Source: Fulvivirga sediminis (lineage in GTDB: Bacteria > Bacteroidota > Bacteroidia > Cytophagales > Cyclobacteriaceae). Taken from it: a stretch of DNA of 64,000 nt. A program made the translations under genes and the position numbers. The notes beneath the pieces are model-generated. The model was not told the origin of the DNA and searched no databases. It was given only the letters and a program-made list of their open reading frames with translations. The DNA lies in assembly GCF_016757215.1 (NCBI RefSeq), contig NZ_JAESIY010000007.1, forward strand, positions 186,001-250,000. The letters run 5' to 3'. Each line of letters begins with the position of its first letter. The first letter of the stretch is position 1. Shown piece by piece: positions 6,854 to 15,554 of the stretch.

Positions 6854-8826
6854 ATTTTAAAGAACAAATCTTATCAGGCATACCTTTAGAATTGCCACGT
6901 CCAAAAGTTTATGACGCGCAGGTTAATCACGCCCCCAAGAGAAAGAATATTCTATCAGTAGAGGAGAAAAAGCTCGCCTTAAAAAATGCCTTGCGATACT
7001 TCAAGCCAGAACATCACCAAGAGCTCCTATCAGAATTTAAGGAAGAGCTAGAAAAGTATGGTCGAATATATATGTACCGTTTCCGCCCTGATTATGAAAT
7101 GTATGCCCGCCCATTAAATGAATATCCTTTTATATCAAAGCAAGCCGGTGCCATCATGCTTATGATTCAGAATAACCTGAACCCTCACGTAGCTCAGCAC
7201 CCTCATGAGCTAATCACTTATGGTGGCAATGGAGCTGTCTTTCAAAATTGGGCACAGTATCTATTAACCATGCAATACCTGGCTACCATGACTGACGAGC
7301 AGACTTTACATATGTACTCAGGACACCCCATGGGTCTGTTTCCCTCTTCTAAAGAAGCACCTCGTGTAGTAGTTACTAATGGCATGATGATCCCTAATTA
7401 TTCACAACCTGATGATTGGGAAAAATATAATGCACTGGGAGTAACACAATACGGACAAATGACTGCAGGATCTTATATGTACATTGGTCCTCAGGGAATT
7501 GTGCATGGTACAACCATTACAATTTTAAACGCAGGCAGAAAAATAGCTGAAGAGAGCCTTTCAGGCAAACTGTTTGTATCGGCCGGTCTTGGCGGTATGA
7601 GTGGAGCCCAACCGAAGGCTGGTAATATTGCGGGCTGCATATCTGTAGTAGCAGAAGTAAATGAAAAGGCAATAAACACCCGTCATAGTCAAGGTTGGGT
7701 AGATGAAAAAATAGCTGACATTCAAAGTTTGATAGAGAGAGTTCAAAAAGCTAAGCAAGGTAAAGAAATAGTATCTATTGCGTATCATGGTAATGTGGTA
7801 GATTTATGGGAAGCTTTTAATGAAGCCGGTATACATATAGAACTTGGGTCTGACCAAACCTCTTTACATAATCCTTATGCTGGAGGATATTACCCCGTTG
7901 GGCTGTCTTTTGATGAGGCTAATCAATTAATGTCAGAAAATCCTGACTTATTTAAACTTAAAGTACAAGAGTCACTAAGACGACAAGTAGCAGCTATCAA
8001 TAAGCATACGGCTAAAGGTACTTACTTCTTTGATTATGGAAACGCCTTTTTGTTAGAGGCCGCCAGAGCAGGGGCTGATATAATGAAAAACGAACAGGAG
8101 TTTAAATATCCTTCTTACGTGCAAGACATCATGGGGCCTATGTGCTTTGATTATGGATTTGGCCCTTTCCGCTGGGTGTGTACATCAGGTAAACCAGAAG
8201 ACTTAGCTGCCACTGACAGGCTAGCTTCTGAAGTACTAGATGAAATGAGAAAATCTGCTCCTCAGGAAATTCAGCAACAAATGACAGACAACATACAGTG
8301 GATAAAAGGTGCTGCTGAAAATAAGCTGGTGGTAGGCTCGCAAGCCAGAATATTATACGCCGATGCCGAAGGAAGAATAAAAATAGCTACCGCTTTTAAT
8401 AATGCGGTGAAAGACGGAAAGATTGGGCCAATAGTTTTGGGCAGAGATCATCACGATGTGTCTGGCACAGACAGTCCTTACCGTGAAACATCCAATATTT
8501 ATGATGGCTCTCAGTTTACAGCTGATATGGCCATACAAAATGTGATCGGCGATGCCTTTAGAGGTGCTACATGGGTTTCAATACACAACGGAGGCGGAGT
8601 AGGCTGGGGAGAGGTGATCAATGGAGGCTTCGGGTTGCTCTTGGATGGAACAGAAGAGGCTCAAAGAAGATTAGAAAATATGCTTTTTTATGATGTAAAT
8701 AACGGAATAGCTAGAAGAAGCTGGGCCAGAAATAAAGAAGCTGTTTTCGCGGCTAAAAGGGCCATGTATCTCAACCCTAATTTAAAAATAACACTTCCGG
8801 AGATAGTAGAAGATTCACTGCTTTAA
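6850..8826 (+). CDS. hutU: Urocanate hydratase, long form
   Basis: A 658-residue urocanase, the second step of histidine degradation: NAD+-dependent hydration of urocanate to imidazolone propionate. It is about 100 residues longer than the usual bacterial enzyme and closer in length to the eukaryote-type long form. Family signatures seen are YGGNGAVFQNW, MYSGHPMGLFPS, a glycine-rich SAGLGGMSGAQPKA segment, FDYGN, MCFDYGFGPFRWVC with the conserved cysteine, and SIHNGGGVGWGE. It overlaps the patatin gene by 4 bp. The other hut genes (H, I, G) are not in the window, so the pathway must be completed elsewhere. Confidence 0.95.
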   Translation: MNFKEQILSGIPLELPRPKVYDAQVNHAPKRKNILSVEEKKLALKNALRYFKPEHHQELLSEFKEELEKYGRIYMYRFRPDYEMYARPLNEYPFISKQAGAIMLMIQNNLNPHVAQHPHELITYGGNGAVFQNWAQYLLTMQYLATMTDEQTLHMYSGHPMGLFPSSKEAPRVVVTNGMMIPNYSQPDDWEKYNALGVTQYGQMTAGSYMYIGPQGIVHGTTITILNAGRKIAEESLSGKLFVSAGLGGMSGAQPKAGNIAGCISVVAEVNEKAINTRHSQGWVDEKIADIQSLIERVQKAKQGKEIVSIAYHGNVVDLWEAFNEAGIHIELGSDQTSLHNPYAGGYYPVGLSFDEANQLMSENPDLFKLKVQESLRRQVAAINKHTAKGTYFFDYGNAFLLEAARAGADIMKNEQEFKYPSYVQDIMGPMCFDYGFGPFRWVCTSGKPEDLAATDRLASEVLDEMRKSAPQEIQQQMTDNIQWIKGAAENKLVVGSQARILYADAEGRIKIATAFNNAVKDGKIGPIVLGRDHHDVSGTDSPYRETSNIYDGSQFTADMAIQNVIGDAFRGATWVSIHNGGGVGWGEVINGGFGLLLDGTEEAQRRLENMLFYDVNNGIARRSWARNKEAVFAAKRAMYLNPNLKITLPEIVEDSLL

Positions 8827-8883
8827 GGTTGTTTTATTTTGAGCGCAGGTACTGCAACTGCTACTTTCTTAAATTTAAATCAA

Positions 8884-8891
8884 TAATTTTG
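8884..8891 (+). promoter_or_regulatory. Candidate -7 element before the barrel gene
   Basis: TAATTTTG matches the TAnnTTTG consensus and lies 29 bp before the start at 8921. No TTG at the correct spacing, so only a half-match. Confidence 0.35.
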
Positions 8892-8920
8892 TCGCGTTTA
8901 TAATTTTTAAACCTGACATT

Positions 8921-9553
8921 ATGAGAAGACTGTTTACTGTCTTATTATTATTCATTTTCTTTTCTAGCGAAGCACAAGTTGAAATTGGTGTGCAAGCGGG
9001 ATTTAACCTATCGAAATTTGTATTTAACAACTATGACCCTTTTGCTGATCAAAAAATGAGATTAGCACCAAAAGTAGGGGTGTATGCAGATTTTGAACTA
9101 TCTCAATCATTTTCAATTAGACCCGGCATTTTCTATTCAGGAAAAGGTACCGAATATGACTTTGGCGGAGAAAAAAATGACAGAGCTATTTCTGAGAATT
9201 GTGAGATTCCTGTTAATGCTGTTTTAAAATTGAATAAATTAGAATTTTTTGCGGGTTTATATGGAGCTGTTTTGTTAAACAAGCATTTTAAACAGGGGGC
9301 TGAAGGCATGGATCGTCTAAATATAAATGGAATGTATCTACCAAGATATGTTCCGGAGGACAAAGGGGTAAGGAGAACGGACTTTGGATTTCAAATAGGG
9401 GCTGGTTATAACTTACAGCCATTGGCGATCAGGACCAGCTTCTCTAGAGGCTTTCATAACTTATTTAAAGATGCCTCTAATTATGACGGATCAAAATCAA
9501 CATCATTTAATAAAGTTTTTAACCTCTCTATTGCCTACTCCTTCGGACAATAA
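8921..9553 (+). CDS. PorT-family outer membrane beta-barrel protein
   Basis: A 210-residue protein with a cleavable signal peptide (residues 1-18, ending S-S-E-A-Q). The mature part has the opening VEIGVQAGFNLSKF, a repeated pattern of amphipathic strands with G-x-Y/F turns (FSIRPGIFYSGKGTEY, FGFQIGAGYNLQP) and a C-terminal LSIAYSFGQ. That is typical of 8-strand outer-membrane barrels annotated as porin family / PorT-like in Bacteroidota. Its function is unknown; such proteins are usually structural or gliding/secretion-associated. It stands alone, downstream of hutU. Confidence 0.8.
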   Translation: MRRLFTVLLLFIFFSSEAQVEIGVQAGFNLSKFVFNNYDPFADQKMRLAPKVGVYADFELSQSFSIRPGIFYSGKGTEYDFGGEKNDRAISENCEIPVNAVLKLNKLEFFAGLYGAVLLNKHFKQGAEGMDRLNINGMYLPRYVPEDKGVRRTDFGFQIGAGYNLQPLAIRTSFSRGFHNLFKDASNYDGSKSTSFNKVFNLSIAYSFGQ

Positions 9554-9728
9554 GTCTAAAAAAGATAATATCATTAATCCTGTGAGCCCCCTCCATAGGA
9601 TTTTTTTATTTTATAAAGCACTGACTTTTAATTGCTTAAAAATAAAACCGAAATAAACATCAAAAAAAATTCGATTAGCTTATGGAATAAGTTCGACCGC
9701 TGCATCCTTTCATAAAACATTTAATATT

Positions 9729-10460
9729 ATGAAAAAACAACTCAAACTTTCCGTAGCCCAACCTTGCAGCCAAAACTGGTCAGAATTTACACCCACTGAA
9801 AGAGGAGGTTTTTGCGACCAATGCCAAATGGAAGTAATTGATTTTACTCAAATGACAGAAGATGATATTAAAAATTACTTCACTTCACTCACATCCAATA
9901 AAAGGGTCTGTGGCAGACTTAAGACTCCACAACTGAATACCCCTTTTACCCCTAAATTTCCAAAAACAGGAGTTTACTCTTACATGAAGGCAGCAGCAGT
10001 GAGCTTAACAGTATTATTGTCAGCTAGTGTGGCTATGGCTCAGGCTCCATTTGTTAACGAACAGATAAATACGAAAACTACCATTGTTCGACCTGAAATG
10101 AATGATGTCATAGCCATTTCTTTAGAAAAGCAGGTGGTTAAGGGAGTTGTAAAAGACCAGGAAGGCGAAGTGATGCCAGGCGTGAACATAGTCTTACAAG
10201 GAACTGAGATCGGCACAGCTACAGACATTAATGGATACTTCGAATTTCCACAGCCACTAGATCAAGGCGACGTATTGATCTTCTCCTTTATAGGCTATGA
10301 ATCAGTTGCTTACAATGTCCCAAGTCAGGTAAGTGACCAAGTTGAAATTAGCCTAAATATGGAGGCCATGGAGATGCTTGGAGAAATAACATTTGACCAT
10401 GTATATGAAGAACCCTCCGGCATAGCTAAAGTATGGAATAAGTTGAAAGCTATATTTTAA
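9729..10460 (+). CDS. Carboxypeptidase-like regulatory domain protein with N-terminal Cys motif
   Basis: A 243-residue protein with three visible parts. Residues 1-60 are a small cysteine motif (PCSQNW ... GGFCDQCQMEVIDFT) seen at the N-terminus of a group of Bacteroidota membrane proteins. One hydrophobic segment around 82-98 (VSLTVLLSASVAMAQ) would span the inner membrane. Residues about 135-215 are a CarboxypepD_reg-like beta-sandwich (VVKGVVKDQEGEVMPGVNIV ... GTATDINGYFEF), the same fold that precedes TonB-dependent receptors. It would place a beta-sandwich in the periplasm. It is followed 3 bp later by the transglutaminase gene and probably forms an operon with it. Confidence 0.8.
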   Translation: MKKQLKLSVAQPCSQNWSEFTPTERGGFCDQCQMEVIDFTQMTEDDIKNYFTSLTSNKRVCGRLKTPQLNTPFTPKFPKTGVYSYMKAAAVSLTVLLSASVAMAQAPFVNEQINTKTTIVRPEMNDVIAISLEKQVVKGVVKDQEGEVMPGVNIVLQGTEIGTATDINGYFEFPQPLDQGDVLIFSFIGYESVAYNVPSQVSDQVEISLNMEAMEMLGEITFDHVYEEPSGIAKVWNKLKAIF

Positions 10461-10463
10461 GGA

Positions 10464-11483
10464 ATGAGATACCTTTTACTGTTCATAGTGTGGTGCTTCA
10501 CCTTTGCAGGAAAGGCGCAAATTCCAGAAAGAGACCGTGAAAAGTATCATAAGGCAGATAGCATTGCTGCCTTATATCCCAAACATTCTTTGGATGATAC
10601 CAGAGCACTGTCTCTTTTGCTCACATCTTCTTTAAAAGATGATGAGCAGAAATTTAGAGCTATATACAAATGGGTGTGCTTAAATATTAAAAATGACATC
10701 CATTTGTTTCAACTCAATGAAAACAAAAGGCGTCGCTTTAGAGATAAACCTGATAAATTAAGGGAGTGGAATGAAAGTTTTGTAAAGGCCGTGTTCCAGA
10801 AAATGAGGAAAAATCATAGCACGATCTGCACGGGCTATGCTTATCTTATAAAAGAACTCTCTTATCATGCCGGAATCACCTCCAAAGTAGTGAATGGCTA
10901 TGGAAAAACGGCCATCTCAAATTCCGAAACCATAGTTCCTAACCACTCATGGAATGCTGTTATGATCAATAATAGTTGGTATTTATGTGATGCTACTTGG
11001 TCTAGCGGGGTAGTGAACATGACACAGTACTCTTTTAAGGCTAGCTTTAGTGAAGGTTACTTCCTGACCTCTCCAGATCTGTTTTCGAAAAATCATTACC
11101 CGCTCGATACTACCTGGCTACTATTAAAGAATAAGCCTTCCTTTGATGATTTCATTAAAGGGCCCTTGTTATATAAAGATGCCTTTAATATGAAGATCAT
11201 TCCCGATAGCCCTTCACAGTTTGATAACCAACTCATTCAAGATGCACCTTTTGAAATTACCTTAAAAGTAAAGTCTCCCAAAACAGTAAATAAAGAATAC
11301 ATCATGTGCCAATCAGTGCAAAATGGAAATGTGAAACTATTTAAACCTGAGGTGATTGCTGAAAGTGATGATAACATAAAATTATCAGGCCACTTCGCAG
11401 GCAGAGGCACTCATGTTTTACATATACTTTATAACGGGGAGTATCTTGCTTCATACCGATTTAAGGTAACAAAGAAGGGCTAG
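10464..11483 (+). CDS. Secreted transglutaminase-like protein
   Basis: A 339-residue protein with a signal peptide (residues 1-18, ending AGKAQ). The transglutaminase-like cysteine-peptidase fold shows a full triad: Cys122 in STICTGYAYL, His161 in NHSWNAV and Asp176 in WYLCDATWSSG. The C-terminal 100 residues form a beta-rich domain like those in KyphoSColiosis-type/transglutaminase superfamily proteins of Bacteroidota. It probably acts in the periplasm or on the cell surface, either as a peptidase or as a cross-linking fold; the substrate is unknown. Translational coupling to the preceding membrane beta-sandwich gene (3 bp gap) suggests the two work together. Confidence 0.82.
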   Translation: MRYLLLFIVWCFTFAGKAQIPERDREKYHKADSIAALYPKHSLDDTRALSLLLTSSLKDDEQKFRAIYKWVCLNIKNDIHLFQLNENKRRRFRDKPDKLREWNESFVKAVFQKMRKNHSTICTGYAYLIKELSYHAGITSKVVNGYGKTAISNSETIVPNHSWNAVMINNSWYLCDATWSSGVVNMTQYSFKASFSEGYFLTSPDLFSKNHYPLDTTWLLLKNKPSFDDFIKGPLLYKDAFNMKIIPDSPSQFDNQLIQDAPFEITLKVKSPKTVNKEYIMCQSVQNGNVKLFKPEVIAESDDNIKLSGHFAGRGTHVLHILYNGEYLASYRFKVTKKG

Positions 11484-11630
11484 CGAAAGGTTAATAAGCT
11501 GCTTATGAAGATAATAAAAGGTGAAAAACCGCCAAAATGGATGTGTATTCGATTTGATAATCATAACTTGCCAGTAAATTCATTGTTGTTAAAGCAATAA
11601 TAATTCAAAGCTTACTTTAAAAGGTTTATA

Positions 11631-12368
11631 ATGAAAGATGATAAATTGGCGGTACTTATAGATGCGGATAATGTGCCTTACGCTCATGTGAAGGAAATGC
11701 TAGGGGAGATCGCTAAATATGGAAATCCTACTATTAAACGTATTTATGCTGACTGGACTAAGCCAACAGTAGCCGGATGGAAAAATGTACTTTTGGAAAA
11801 TGCCATCACACCCATTCAGCAATATAGCTATACCACCGGTAAAAACTCCAGTGATAGCGCTTTAATCATTGATGCTATGGATTTGCTATACTCCAAAAAA
11901 GTGACTGGCTTTTGTATAGTTTCAAGTGATAGTGATTTTACCAGACTAGCCACCCGACTAAGAGAAGCAGGCATGTTCGTGATGGGACTGGGTGAAAAGA
12001 AAACTCCACAGCCTTTTATCACTGCCTGCGATAAGTTTGTTTATCTGGAGATCCTTAAAAAAGAGAAAGAATCTGATGAAAAGTCAGTGGTCAAAAGTAA
12101 GCAACCAAAAGATCAATCACTCAACAAAATAGATAAGTCATTAATCAAGCTCATTGCAGATAGCATAGAGGAAGTTTCAGATGACAATGGCTGGGCCTTT
12201 CTTGGAGCGCTAGGCAATCACCTGATTAAAAAGAGAACAGATTTCGATCCCAGGAACTACGGCTTTTCCAAGTTATATCCATTGATTAAAAAAATAGGAA
12301 AATTCGAAATAGATGAAAGAGAAAGTGGAGAGAAAAACATCAAACATATCTATTTAAGAAATAAATAA
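11631..12368 (+). CDS. NYN-domain RNase-like protein with C-terminal OST-HTH (LOTUS) domain
   Basis: A 245-residue cytoplasmic protein. Residues 5-145 form a NYN/PIN-like domain of the LabA/DUF88 type with the acidic metal residues in LIDADNVP (D11, D13, N14), NSSDSALIIDAMD and VSSDSDFTRLATRLRE. A charged linker follows, then an OST-HTH/LOTUS domain (about 175-245; WAFLGALGNHLIKKR ... YGFSKLYPLI), an RNA-binding fold. The combination is known in bacteria and is thought to be an RNA-processing nuclease. Monocistronic, ended by a strong hairpin at 12417. Confidence 0.88.
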   Translation: MKDDKLAVLIDADNVPYAHVKEMLGEIAKYGNPTIKRIYADWTKPTVAGWKNVLLENAITPIQQYSYTTGKNSSDSALIIDAMDLLYSKKVTGFCIVSSDSDFTRLATRLREAGMFVMGLGEKKTPQPFITACDKFVYLEILKKEKESDEKSVVKSKQPKDQSLNKIDKSLIKLIADSIEEVSDDNGWAFLGALGNHLIKKRTDFDPRNYGFSKLYPLIKKIGKFEIDERESGEKNIKHIYLRNK

Positions 12369-12416
12369 AATAGCTTATTAGGCTCATTAGCAACTAAGAT
12401 TATTAGACCTTCTTTT

Positions 12417-12451
12417 TAAAGCTCAAACCTGATGGTTTGAGCTTTTTTTAT
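12417..12451 (+). terminator. Rho-independent terminator after the NYN gene
   Basis: AAGCTCAAACC, loop, GGTTTGAGCTTTTTTTA. It lies about 50 bp after the stop. Confidence 0.85.
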
Positions 12452-12658
12452 GACTAAAAGGCCTCATAGATTTTCTCTATAACATGGACTATTTCAATAA
12501 TTTCAACAACTCAATAAAACCCATAAACACCTATATAATAGAAAGTTATGAACGCTAAACTCAAGTGAATTTTAGGGAAAGAAAACTCAAACAATAACTT
12601 ATTAAATCCGTTAATAATCTCAGTTAATCAAATGACACCATGAATTAGACGCAGTGAT

Positions 12659-13243
12659 ATGGATGAAGCAAAGGCTACTATTCTAAGCACCTTCCAAGAC
12701 ATATGTCTTTCCACTGAAGAAGAAGATTTACTTCTGGACAGGTTTCGTAAAAAGGAATTGAATAGAGGCGATCATCTTTTTAGAGCTGGCCACACAGTCG
12801 CTTGCCAGTACTTCATCTCCAAAGGCTGCCTGAGGACTTATTTCATTGATGATGCCGGCAAGCAGCACACTTTACAGTTTGCTATTACCGATTGGTGGAT
12901 AAGCGATTACACCGCCTTTTTTAGCGAAGACAAGGCCACCTTAAATATTGAATGCGTACAAGATGCTGTAGTACTTGAAGTATCTAAAACTTCCATGGAT
13001 GAACTATACCGTCAAATTCCAAAGTTGGAAGGTTTTTTCAGAAGGAAGATGGAGAGAGCTTTTGCCAGCTTTCAGAAAAGAATACTAGGAAACCTGGCAC
13101 TCTCTGCTAAGCAGAGATATGAAAATTTCATACACACCTATCCGGAAATAGAAAAAAGCGTTAAAAACTATCATATTGCCTCTTACCTAGGCATTACCAC
13201 CGAAAGCTTAAGCAGGATACGCAAGGAAATCACCAAGAATTAG
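12659..13243 (+). CDS. Crp/Fnr family transcriptional regulator
   Basis: A 194-residue protein with an N-terminal cyclic-nucleotide-binding-like beta-roll (about 25-115; RGDHLFRAGHTVACQYFISKG) and a short C-terminal winged helix (about 165-192; YHIASYLGITTESLSRIRKEI). There is no obvious phosphate-binding Arg-x-x cassette for cAMP and no Fnr cysteine cluster, so the ligand is unknown. The length is that of the many small Bacteroidota Crp-like regulators. It is followed 100 bp later by a DJ-1/PfpI gene in the same direction, the likely target. Confidence 0.88.
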   Translation: MDEAKATILSTFQDICLSTEEEDLLLDRFRKKELNRGDHLFRAGHTVACQYFISKGCLRTYFIDDAGKQHTLQFAITDWWISDYTAFFSEDKATLNIECVQDAVVLEVSKTSMDELYRQIPKLEGFFRRKMERAFASFQKRILGNLALSAKQRYENFIHTYPEIEKSVKNYHIASYLGITTESLSRIRKEITKN

Positions 13244-13283
13244 TTTCTTATCATAGATCAATTTTTAGAAAACTGCCCTGCTG

Positions 13284-13291
13284 TAGCTTTG
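13284..13291 (+). promoter_or_regulatory. Candidate -7 element before the PfpI gene
   Basis: TAGCTTTG matches TAnnTTTG, 52 bp before the start at 13344. No well-spaced TTG was found. Confidence 0.4.
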
Positions 13292-13343
13292 TACTCATAA
13301 TTCTTTTAAAAGAAAAAATTAGGTAGAAATAAAGAACATTATT

Positions 13344-14030
13344 ATGAATACAATAAAAATATTATTTGTATTAACTAGTCATGATGAACTAGGTGATACT
13401 GGAGAGAAAACAGGTTTTTGGATTGAAGAGTTTGCCGCTCCATTCTATTACTTAAAGGATAGAGGCGCTGATATTACACTAGCTTCACCTAAGGGAGGAC
13501 AGCCTCCGATTGATCCCAAAAGTGCTTCTCCTGATTTTCAAACACCAGACACAGAGCGCTTCAATCAAGACAAAGAAACGCAAGAATTACTTGCTAACAC
13601 CATTAAGCTGGCTGAGGTAGATGCCGCGGATTACGATGCTGTTTTCTATCCTGGCGGACACGGACCTCTGTGGGATTTAGCTAAAGACTTGCATTCTATC
13701 AGTCTTATAGAATCGTTTTATAACCATGATAAACCTGTAGCTACTGTTTGCCATGCTCCAGGAGTTCTTAGACTAGCTAAAAAGGCAGATTTAACACCTC
13801 TTGTACAAGGCAAGAAGGTTACTGGCTTTACAAACGGAGAAGAGGAAGGCGTACAACTAACTAACGTTGTTCCTTTCTTAGTAGAAGATATGCTTAAAGC
13901 GAACGGAGGTATTTACTCTAAAAGTGAAGACTGGGCTCCTTATGCGGTGGAAGACGGCCTGTTGATCACAGGACAAAACCCTGCATCTTCAGAGAAGGTA
14001 GCTGAATTACTTTGGAATAAGTTGAATTAA
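13344..14030 (+). CDS. DJ-1/PfpI family protein (Hsp31-like glutamine amidotransferase fold)
   Basis: A 228-residue type 1 glutamine-amidotransferase-like protein. The nucleophile elbow ATVCHAPG carries Cys136 followed by His137, and FYPGGHGPLWDLA with an upstream Glu gives the Hsp31/HchA-like Cys-His-Glu/Asp arrangement. The sequence pattern (TGFWIEEFAAPFYYLKD ... DPKSASPDF) is that of the class I amidotransferase group linked with glyoxalase III/protein deglycase or chaperone activity. The family role is handling of reactive carbonyl stress; this is not proven for this protein. Located after a Crp/Fnr-type regulator and before a strong terminator. Confidence 0.9.
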   Translation: MNTIKILFVLTSHDELGDTGEKTGFWIEEFAAPFYYLKDRGADITLASPKGGQPPIDPKSASPDFQTPDTERFNQDKETQELLANTIKLAEVDAADYDAVFYPGGHGPLWDLAKDLHSISLIESFYNHDKPVATVCHAPGVLRLAKKADLTPLVQGKKVTGFTNGEEEGVQLTNVVPFLVEDMLKANGGIYSKSEDWAPYAVEDGLLITGQNPASSEKVAELLWNKLN

Positions 14031-14053
14031 GTTAAAAATTGAGTTTAAAACCA

Positions 14054-14089
14054 AAAGGCAACCAATGTTATGTTGGTTGCCTTTTTTAT
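14054..14089 (+). terminator. Terminator between convergent genes
   Basis: AAGGCAACCAA with TTGGTTGCCTT followed by a T-run, 24 bp after the PfpI stop. Its 3' end just reaches the stop of the converging minus-strand gene at 14086, so it could serve both directions. Confidence 0.85.
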
Positions 14090-14904
14090 TGCTTGGATCG
14101 CCAAAACTGATCATCAAATTTTCGAGGAAAAGGGATAGCTATATGCTTAGACCTATAAGGCGCCAATTCATACCAGGTATTAAAACCTGCTGCGGTAAAA
14201 ATGCGATTGGCAGCATGATAGTAATCTCTTGGATTTTCATCCCTAAGTAATGTTATGGTATCATCTTCAATAAGCTGATCAGTTAGCACAATAATCTCAG
14301 GATTCACCCGCTCCAACATTGCCAAATCTTTAGCATGATCAATTAATACTTGAACCTCCTCCAAATGAGAAGTATGAACAATTATCCAAAACACATGATC
14401 ACATAAACCATTCATAGATAATGGATTGATATTAATTAACTCAAGTAAAGATTCAATTATTTTAACTTCTTCAACTTGATTTATCAGGTATTGATAGTGA
14501 TCATTTTCCAAATACTCAAACACAAAACAGGAAGTATAATGCAGTGGCTGTTCTATCAAATTTTTATAGGCCTTCCACTTCAATCTTCTACATAAAAGAT
14601 TCAAAGTAACGCCTTGAAATAGCTCTGGATTAAGCTCACCAAGAATACCTGAAGGAAAGGTATCGATATAGAAAGTGGTAATGTTTTTTTTAACGATGAT
14701 GGAGCTTATCCATTCTCGCATTTGAGTCTTGGTGAATAGTATATGATCAGGTGGACTTACTATAATTTCTTTAGAAAAAAAGTTGAGTGCGGCACGGTTA
14801 TTTGTTAAGATCAAATAAGGTCCGTTAATCTTCTGAGATTTAATAAAAGCTCTTATTCGGTTGAGGTGACCAAAGCCACCTCCAAATCCATAAAAAGCTA
14901 TCAT
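14086..14904 (-). CDS. Glycosyltransferase-like protein (GT-B/MurG-like fold)
   Basis: A 272-residue protein with the N-terminal GT-B signature FYGFGGGFGHLNRIRAF (a glycine-rich loop followed by His, as in MurG-type donor-side enzymes) and a C-terminal segment AANRIFTAAGFNTWYELAPY resembling the nucleotide-sugar end (A-G-x-x-T/S-x-x-E-x). It is shorter than canonical GT-B enzymes (350 or more), so the assignment is to the fold and not to an activity. It overlaps the upstream lipoprotein gene by 4 bp (ATGA), and is the last gene of a minus-strand group with a GT4 enzyme. It probably acts in cell-envelope glycan synthesis. Confidence 0.6.
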   Translation of the reverse strand: MIAFYGFGGGFGHLNRIRAFIKSQKINGPYLILTNNRAALNFFSKEIIVSPPDHILFTKTQMREWISSIIVKKNITTFYIDTFPSGILGELNPELFQGVTLNLLCRRLKWKAYKNLIEQPLHYTSCFVFEYLENDHYQYLINQVEEVKIIESLLELININPLSMNGLCDHVFWIIVHTSHLEEVQVLIDHAKDLAMLERVNPEIIVLTDQLIEDDTITLLRDENPRDYYHAANRIFTAAGFNTWYELAPYRSKHIAIPFPRKFDDQFWRSKQ

Positions 14905-15554
14905 TTCTTCATATTAAGAATTTCAGCACATATGACGAATTTTTCTACTTCATTCATTCCTGGAATCAACAGCACGCCTGAAGCCATAGAATGACGAAAG
15001 TTCCTCAAGAAATACTGTTGTCCCACTTTCAAGAACTCATTATCAGCATCAAAACGAATTGCAGCTATTTCCTCATCACCTTTTTTCAGCTTTACACGCT
15101 TATCATCATACAGCCTGATATCAAAAGCATTATTCATTTCCTCATTATTGGCAATACTTATCTTACCATCTTTGATTTTAATCTTCCATAAAATCTCCTC
15201 ATTCGCATTTCTTAATTTGAAGCCCTCTAAGCCTTTATATTTTACAGAGTAATGATGTTGGTCAGCTTGATTGTAATACTTCCTCTTGTCGCTTCTTTTG
15301 AGCTCACCGAGCAATGTTTGATCTCCTACATGGAGAGTAATATCGGATTCATCAATATTTATGGTAGCCATAGATATATTTTCCTGACTATCGATATAAT
15401 ATGACTGTACTGAAGAAGCTGGTACGTCAATCGGAGTAGAGGGAACTTCCACCGATGTATGCTCCGACTTTTCAGAATTATTGGAACCTCCACAGCCTGC
15501 TATGAATAAAATTACAAGGCTAAAGTAAATGCTTTTTATAATTATCGATTTCAT
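14901..15554 (-). CDS. Lipoprotein of unknown function
   Basis: A 217-residue protein with a signal peptide and lipobox (LFIAGCGGS, Cys about 21), followed by a serine/proline-rich linker and a beta-rich domain of repeating short strands (for example VKLKKGDEEIAAIRF and LKVGQQYFLRNFRH). Not recognised as a named family. Its start overlaps the 3' end of the GT4 gene by 35 bp, and its stop overlaps the GT-like gene start, so all three should be co-translated. The context suggests an envelope-located partner of glycan assembly. Confidence 0.65.
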   Translation of the reverse strand: MKSIIIKSIYFSLVILFIAGCGGSNNSEKSEHTSVEVPSTPIDVPASSVQSYYIDSQENISMATINIDESDITLHVGDQTLLGELKRSDKRKYYNQADQHHYSVKYKGLEGFKLRNANEEILWKIKIKDGKISIANNEEMNNAFDIRLYDDKRVKLKKGDEEIAAIRFDADNEFLKVGQQYFLRNFRHSMASGVLLIPGMNEVEKFVICAEILNMKK

